Assembly: GCA_015654725.1 (NCBI GenBank)
Contig: JAATGI010000014.1
Span: forward strand, 1-9,287
Reading direction: 5' to 3'
DNA: 9,287 nucleotides
Origin: Rhodospirillales bacterium
GTDB taxonomy: Bacteria > Pseudomonadota > Alphaproteobacteria > ATCC43930 > CGMCC-115725
Below are positions 5,552-9,287 of the stretch, piece by piece (the first letter of the stretch is position 1; every line of letters starts with the position of its first letter). Below the pieces are notes generated by a model, which was not told the origin of the DNA, ran no database searches, and saw only the letters and a list, made by a program, of their open reading frames with translations. The position numbers and the translations under genes are program-made.

Positions 5552-6679
5552 TCAGCCGGTCGCGACCGCGCCGATCAGCTTGCCGATGCCATAGGTGATC
5601 GCGGCGGCGACGATACCGATCGCGAGCTGACGCAGACCCGAGAACGCCACGCCGCGCCCGGTATAGAGCGTGGTGCCGGCGCCGATCGCGAACATCGCGG
5701 CGGCGCTCAAACCCACGGCGATGCCGACCGCCGCCATCCCACCGGCAAAAAAGAACGGGATCACCGGGACGATCGCGCCCGCCGCGAACAGCAGGAACGA
5801 GGTTCCCGCGGCGCTCCAGGGCGAGCCGCCCAGCGATTGCGGATCGATGCCGAGTTCCTCGCGTGCCAACGTGTCGAGCGCGGTATCCGGGTTGCCGATG
5901 ATGCGGTCGGCGAGAATTTTTGCCTGGCCCTCGGGAATGCCCTTGGCCTGGTAGATCAGCATCAATTCCTGTTTTTCTTCCTCGGGAAATTCGGCGAGCT
6001 CGTCGGCTTCGGTCGCGATCTGCTGTTGATAATATTCGCGCGCGCTGTTGACTGAGAGCCATTCGCCCAAGCCCATCGAGCAGGCACCCGCGACCAAGCC
6101 CGCGATCCCGGTCAACAAGACATCGTGCGAGGACAAATCGGCGCCGACGACGCCGGTGACGAGACTCAAATTCGATACCAACCCATCGTTGGCGCCGAGT
6201 ACGGCGGCGCGGAACGCGTTGCCGCCGCCGCGATGCCGGCCCTCGATGCGCGCCAAGGCGCCGCCGGAAATGCCGCCGCGCGGCGGCTGTGCCATGGCCT
6301 TCATGATCCGCGCATGCGAACGCTCCGCCGCCGGCAGTCCCGCCAACACAGCTTCGGGCTGGCTGTCATAGCCGGCGCTCCCGGTGCGTTCCATCGCGTT
6401 GACGATCGGCAATACCGTCGCCGGACCGAAGCGCCGCGCCATCCAGGCGAGGGTCCGGCTACGCCATCCCGGCCCGCGCTTGCGATCGCCCGCACCCAGG
6501 CCGACCAGCCGTTTCTTCCAGAATTCGGCATGCGCCTCCTCGACCTGCGCCAAGCGGCGATAGACCTCTTGCAGTTGCGGATTGCCCTCCGCCGCGGCCA
6601 TCGCGCGATAGAGCGCGGCGCTATCGACCTCGTCTTGTAGATTGCTGCGGTAGCGCTTGATCGGATTCGTTTCGGCCAA
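5552..6679 (-). CDS. mbfA: MbfA-type ferritin-like/VIT1 iron exporter
   Basis: A 375-residue inner-membrane fusion protein. Residues 1-130 form a rubrerythrin/ferritin-like domain with diiron candidates Glu17, Glu47-x-x-His50 and Glu119-x-x-His122. Residues from about 154 form a VIT1/CCC1 transporter domain, with RAAVLGANDGLVSNLSLVTG (157-176), GLGEWLSVNSAREYY (203-217), an acidic cytoplasmic helix (223-240) and three C-terminal membrane spans (about 290-372). This architecture is that of MbfA, which exports Fe(II) and protects Agrobacterium and Bradyrhizobium from iron and peroxide stress, often under Irr control; I see no Irr box here. The start is TTG, with GAGG five bases upstream (complement of 6685-6688); later starts would remove Glu17. 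It lies 15 bases downstream of a toxin gene, so it may share that transcript or use a promoter within it. Confidence 0.93.
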   Translation of the reverse strand: MAETNPIKRYRSNLQDEVDSAALYRAMAAAEGNPQLQEVYRRLAQVEEAHAEFWKKRLVGLGAGDRKRGPGWRSRTLAWMARRFGPATVLPIVNAMERTGSAGYDSQPEAVLAGLPAAERSHARIMKAMAQPPRGGISGGALARIEGRHRGGGNAFRAAVLGANDGLVSNLSLVTGVVGADLSSHDVLLTGIAGLVAGACSMGLGEWLSVNSAREYYQQQIATEADELAEFPEEEKQELMLIYQAKGIPEGQAKILADRIIGNPDTALDTLAREELGIDPQSLGGSPWSAAGTSFLLFAAGAIVPVIPFFFAGGMAAVGIAVGLSAAAMFAIGAGTTLYTGRGVAFSGLRQLAIGIVAAAITYGIGKLIGAVATG

Positions 6680-6694
6680 ATTATCCTCGCGACC

Positions 6695-6985
6695 TCACGA
6701 GCGCCGGCTTTGCCGCCCGTGAAATACGCCCAAAACGATCACTTCGCCCGGGTCGCCTTGGGACACCCGATAAACGACGATGTAGGGCAACCGCCGCACC
6801 ACCCATTCGCGCGTGCCCGGCACTCTTCCCGGCCGACCGGCAAAAGGAAAGTCACGGAGAATTTCCGTAGCCTCGCGGATTCGTTCGCCGATTTGTCGCG
6901 CCGCGAGCGGATTCCCTTGGCCCTCGATGTAGTCCTGAATAGCGAGTAGATGCAGCCGCGCCCGCGCGCTGAAGCGCAGGTTCAA
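6695..6985 (-). CDS. parE: RelE/ParE-family toxin
   Basis: A 96-residue type II toxin. The text has the ParE signature: helix LLAIQDYIEGQGNPLAARQI (13-32), then FPFAGRPGRVPGTREWVVRR (46-65), the core strand LPYIVVYRV (66-74) and the closing strand VIVLGVFHGRQ (82-92). ParE-type toxins inhibit DNA gyrase, while the RelE relatives cut mRNA on the ribosome; the sequence favours ParE but does not prove the target. The proposed TTG start overlaps the antitoxin stop as TTGA, so translation is probably coupled and kept below that of the antitoxin. The same frame stays open upstream to 7264, but that part is antisense-like text overlapping the antitoxin and is not credible as protein. mbfA follows after 15 bases. 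Confidence 0.88.
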   Translation of the reverse strand: MNLRFSARARLHLLAIQDYIEGQGNPLAARQIGERIREATEILRDFPFAGRPGRVPGTREWVVRRLPYIVVYRVSQGDPGEVIVLGVFHGRQSRRS

Positions 6986-7200
6986 CGGTCGAAGCGGCGC
7001 CAAATCTCGGCCATTTCCGCATCGGTCGCCAGCGCGTCTTCGCGCAGCGCGGCCTCCACTTCGGCAACCTGATCGTCCGCGAGTTGGTAGCGGTGCGCGT
7101 CGGGATTGGTGAACCCGAGCAAAAACTTGGCGGCGGTGTCCTGATCGCGCTCGGGCAACGCCCGCAGCGTCGCGATGGCTTCTTCGAGCAGTTTGGTCAT
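6982..7200 (-). CDS. Antitoxin partner of the ParE-like toxin
   Basis: A 72-residue protein starting MTKLLEEAIATLRALPERDQ and ending in EMAEIWRRFDR. This matches the style of small antitoxins found immediately before ParE/RelE toxins in alphaproteobacteria: an N-terminal helix with a leucine-rich LLEEAI...LRALPE pattern, then a variable linker and an acidic C-terminal helix that usually binds the toxin. It has no obvious ribbon-helix-helix or other DNA-binding domain that I can name, so autoregulation is uncertain. Its stop overlaps the toxin start by two bases. No ribosome site precedes the ATG; an in-frame stop lies at 7213-7215, so it cannot start much further upstream. Confidence 0.85.
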   Translation of the reverse strand: MTKLLEEAIATLRALPERDQDTAAKFLLGFTNPDAHRYQLADDQVAEVEAALREDALATDAEMAEIWRRFDR

Positions 7201-7206
7201 GGCCGC

Positions 7207-7215
7207 AATATATCA
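7207..7215 (-). promoter_or_regulatory. Extended -10 promoter for the toxin-antitoxin operon
   Basis: Read leftward, TGATATATT is an extended -10 element: TG, one base, then TATATT, which is 5/6 to TATAAT. Six bases (GCGGCC) separate it from the antitoxin ATG, so transcription would begin at or next to the first base of the start codon. I find no good -35 at 16-18 bases, as is common for extended -10 promoters. The lack of a ribosome site fits a leaderless mRNA. Confidence 0.4.
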
Positions 7216-7264
7216 CAATCGCGGCATCCGCCAGCAGTCCGCCCAGACCAGGCCGCCGCTGCAC

Positions 7265-7292
7265 TTGCGTCTTATTCGCGGCGCCTTACATT
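7265..7292 (+). promoter_or_regulatory. Tentative sigma-70 promoter for msrB
   Basis: TTGCGT (7265-7270) and TACATT (7287-7292) are separated by 16 bases. They match the housekeeping consensus only partly, but they stand 21 bases before the msrB start in the divergent gap, with a good ribosome site (AGGAAGG, 7301-7307) just downstream. The call is by position and partial match only. Confidence 0.25.
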
Positions 7293-7313
7293 GAGGGCCG
7301 AGGAAGGTGAGCG

Positions 7314-7712
<399 letters not shown>

Positions 7713-7719
7713 CGCGCGC

Positions 7720-9287
7720 TTACCGCCGCGCGGACTGCTCGTAGGTCTTGAGCACCTTGTCGGTGACGGCATCGACTTCCTCGAGCCGGATGCCGTAGCG
7801 CCATAATTCGACGACATGCTCCAGCACGGCCTTGGCGCCGGCTTCGTCCAGGAGCACGCCGTCATGGACGGCGTGGCTCAGCACCAGACAACGATCGCCG
7901 GCGAAATCGACGTCGCGCACCTGAATGTCGGGCTCGTGGCGCGCGAGATCGTAATGCCGCGACAGCGCCGCGCGCAGCTCGCGATAGCCGCGCTCGTCGT
8001 GAATGGCGTCGACTTCCAGTGCTTCGGCACCTTCCCGATCGAGCACCTTGAACAGCCGGAAGTCGCGCATCACCCGCGGGCTCAGATATTGCAGCACGAA
8101 GCTCTCGTCGCGGTAATTGGCCCAGGCATGGCGCAAGGTGCCGTAGGGGTCGCCGTTCCCCGCCATCTCCGGGAACCAGGCGCGATCTTCGTCCGTGGGC
8201 TCGAGGCAGATGCGCTTGATGTCGCGCATCATGGCGTAGCCCAGGGCATAGGGATTGATGCCGGCGAAGCGCGGATCGTCGTAATCCGGCTGGAACACGA
8301 CGCCGGTGTGCGAGTGCAGGATTTCCAGCAGCGTGCCGTCGGAGATCAGGCCCTTTTCGTGGAGCCGGTTGACGATCTCGTAATGGCAGAAGGTGGCGCA
8401 GCCCTCGTTCATCAGCCGGGTCTGCTTCTGCGGATAGAAATATTGCGAGACGTGACGCACGATACGCACCAGCTCGCGCTGCCAAGCCTCGAGCCGCGGC
8501 GCGCGCTTTTCGATGAAATAGAGCAGATTCTCCTCGGGCAGGCCGAGCTTGCGCCGCATGTCGGCGCGCTTCTTGGCCGCAGCTGCTTCGTCCTCGTCGC
8601 GCTTTTCCTCGGTGAGGAGCGTGGTGCGCCAAACGTCGTCGTAATTCTGCTCGAAATGCTGCCGCCGCTCGTCCTCGCGCTTGGTTTCCTCGGCGAGATT
8701 GAGCTTGGGCGGCTTGGCGTAGCGGTGGACGCCGTGATCCATCAGCGCGTGCGCCGCGTCGAGGACGCGCTCGACCGCGTCGACGCCGTGCCGTTCCGCG
8801 GCATGCGCGATGTAGTCGCGCGCGAAGGCGAGATAATCGAGAATGCCGGCGGCGTCTGTCCATTGCCGGAACAGATAATTGTTCTTGAAGAAATGATTGT
8901 GGCCGAAGGCGGCATGCGCGATCACCAGCGTCTGCATCGCCATGGAGTTTTCCTCCATGATGTAGCTGATGCAGGGACTCGAATTGATCACGATCTCATA
9001 GGCGAGACCCATCAGCCCGCGGCGATACAGCGTCTCCTCGCGCGCGAAGCGCTTGCCGAAGCTCCAATGCCGATACATCAGCGGCAGGCCGATCGAGGCA
9101 TAAGCGTCGAGCATCTGCTCCGAGGTGATGACCTCGACCTGATTGGGGTAGGTGTCGAGGCCAAGCTCGCCGACCGCGATCTCCTCGATCGCGTCATAGG
9201 CGCGCCGCAATTTGTCGAAATCCCATTCCGAGCCCTCGAACAATTTGGGCCCAGTCGAGATCAGGGCCGCCGGGCGAAGCGCGTCGA
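7720..9287 (-). CDS. spoVR: SpoVR family protein, 5' end beyond window
   Basis: A nearly full-length SpoVR/YcgB family protein: 521 residues are visible, against about 510 for E. coli YcgB. Family text includes FEGSEWDFDKL near the N-terminus, VIAHAAFGHNHFFKNNYLFR (visible residues 121-140), HRYAKPPKLN, YPQKQTRLMNEGCATFCHY, and LSPRVMRDFRLF in the C-terminal region. The His-rich segment is a hallmark of the family, whose biochemical role is unknown; the name comes from Bacillus spore cortex formation, while in proteobacteria it accompanies the kinase PrkA (YeaG) and the DUF444 protein YeaH, with stress or stationary-phase links. The frame is open to the window edge. A TTG at 9243 has no ribosome site and lies inside family-like text, so I treat the gene as running out of the window. 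yeaH would be expected to its right. Read-through from msrB could make overlapping transcripts. Confidence 0.95.
   Translation of the reverse strand, partial: DALRPAALISTGPKLFEGSEWDFDKLRRAYDAIEEIAVGELGLDTYPNQVEVITSEQMLDAYASIGLPLMYRHWSFGKRFAREETLYRRGLMGLAYEIVINSSPCISYIMEENSMAMQTLVIAHAAFGHNHFFKNNYLFRQWTDAAGILDYLAFARDYIAHAAERHGVDAVERVLDAAHALMDHGVHRYAKPPKLNLAEETKREDERRQHFEQNYDDVWRTTLLTEEKRDEDEAAAAKKRADMRRKLGLPEENLLYFIEKRAPRLEAWQRELVRIVRHVSQYFYPQKQTRLMNEGCATFCHYEIVNRLHEKGLISDGTLLEILHSHTGVVFQPDYDDPRFAGINPYALGYAMMRDIKRICLEPTDEDRAWFPEMAGNGDPYGTLRHAWANYRDESFVLQYLSPRVMRDFRLFKVLDREGAEALEVDAIHDERGYRELRAALSRHYDLARHEPDIQVRDVDFAGDRCLVLSHAVHDGVLLDEAGAKAVLEHVVELWRYGIRLEEVDAVTDKVLKTYEQSARR

Noticed and set aside
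6986..7264. N-terminal extension of the toxin to 7264
   Set aside because: It overlaps the antitoxin gene in another frame and contains no toxin-family residues.
7862..8863. Minus-strand frame of 333 codons within spoVR
   Set aside because: It is an Arg/Ala-rich alternate-frame shadow inside the spoVR coding sequence.

Overview
The window looks like ordinary chromosome of a GC-rich alphaproteobacterium. Coding frames prefer G or C at third positions, genes are packed with tiny gaps, and several families are typical of Rhizobiales and Rhodospirillales: an omega-amino acid:pyruvate aminotransferase, a PlcP/Agt pair, an MbfA-type iron exporter and a SpoVR protein. I see no insertion sequence, phage gene, CRISPR array, tRNA or rRNA. 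Twelve protein genes are supported; the outer two are cut by the window edges.

Left block (1-2336): two divergent genes of reductive pyrimidine breakdown. An omega-amino acid (beta-alanine):pyruvate aminotransferase runs leftward off the window, and a complete dihydropyrimidinase runs rightward. The 83-base gap between them holds a near-perfect 16-base dyad (822-837) with the geometry and most bases of the E. coli RutR operator, so uracil-responsive control of both genes is a reasonable inference.

Middle block (2337-5545, all rightward): an unrecognised basic protein, a PmtA-like SAM methyltransferase, a calcineurin-like phosphoesterase best read as phospholipase C PlcP rather than LpxH, a GT4 lipid glycosyltransferase (Agt type) and a 50-residue single-span membrane protein. 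PlcP and Agt are the known pair that replaces phospholipids with glycolipids when phosphate is scarce. A 14/18 match to the PhoB box lies upstream of plcP with a -10-like hexamer at the right distance, and a weaker 13/18 match lies upstream of the unknown gene. I read this block as a candidate phosphate-stress lipid-remodelling locus. A strong hairpin follows agt.

Right block (5552-9287): an MbfA-like ferritin-domain/VIT1 iron exporter, read leftward, sits 15 bases downstream of a ParE-type toxin and its antitoxin. The antitoxin may be read from an extended -10 promoter as a leaderless message. Divergent from it is msrB (methionine-R-sulfoxide reductase), which converges on a nearly complete spoVR. 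Three genes here and in the middle block (agt, the toxin and mbfA) appear to start with TTG.

No wholly new defence or mobile system is visible. The most interesting parts are the probable Pho-controlled lipid block with its unknown first gene, the RutR-like operator and the toxin-antitoxin/iron-exporter arrangement.
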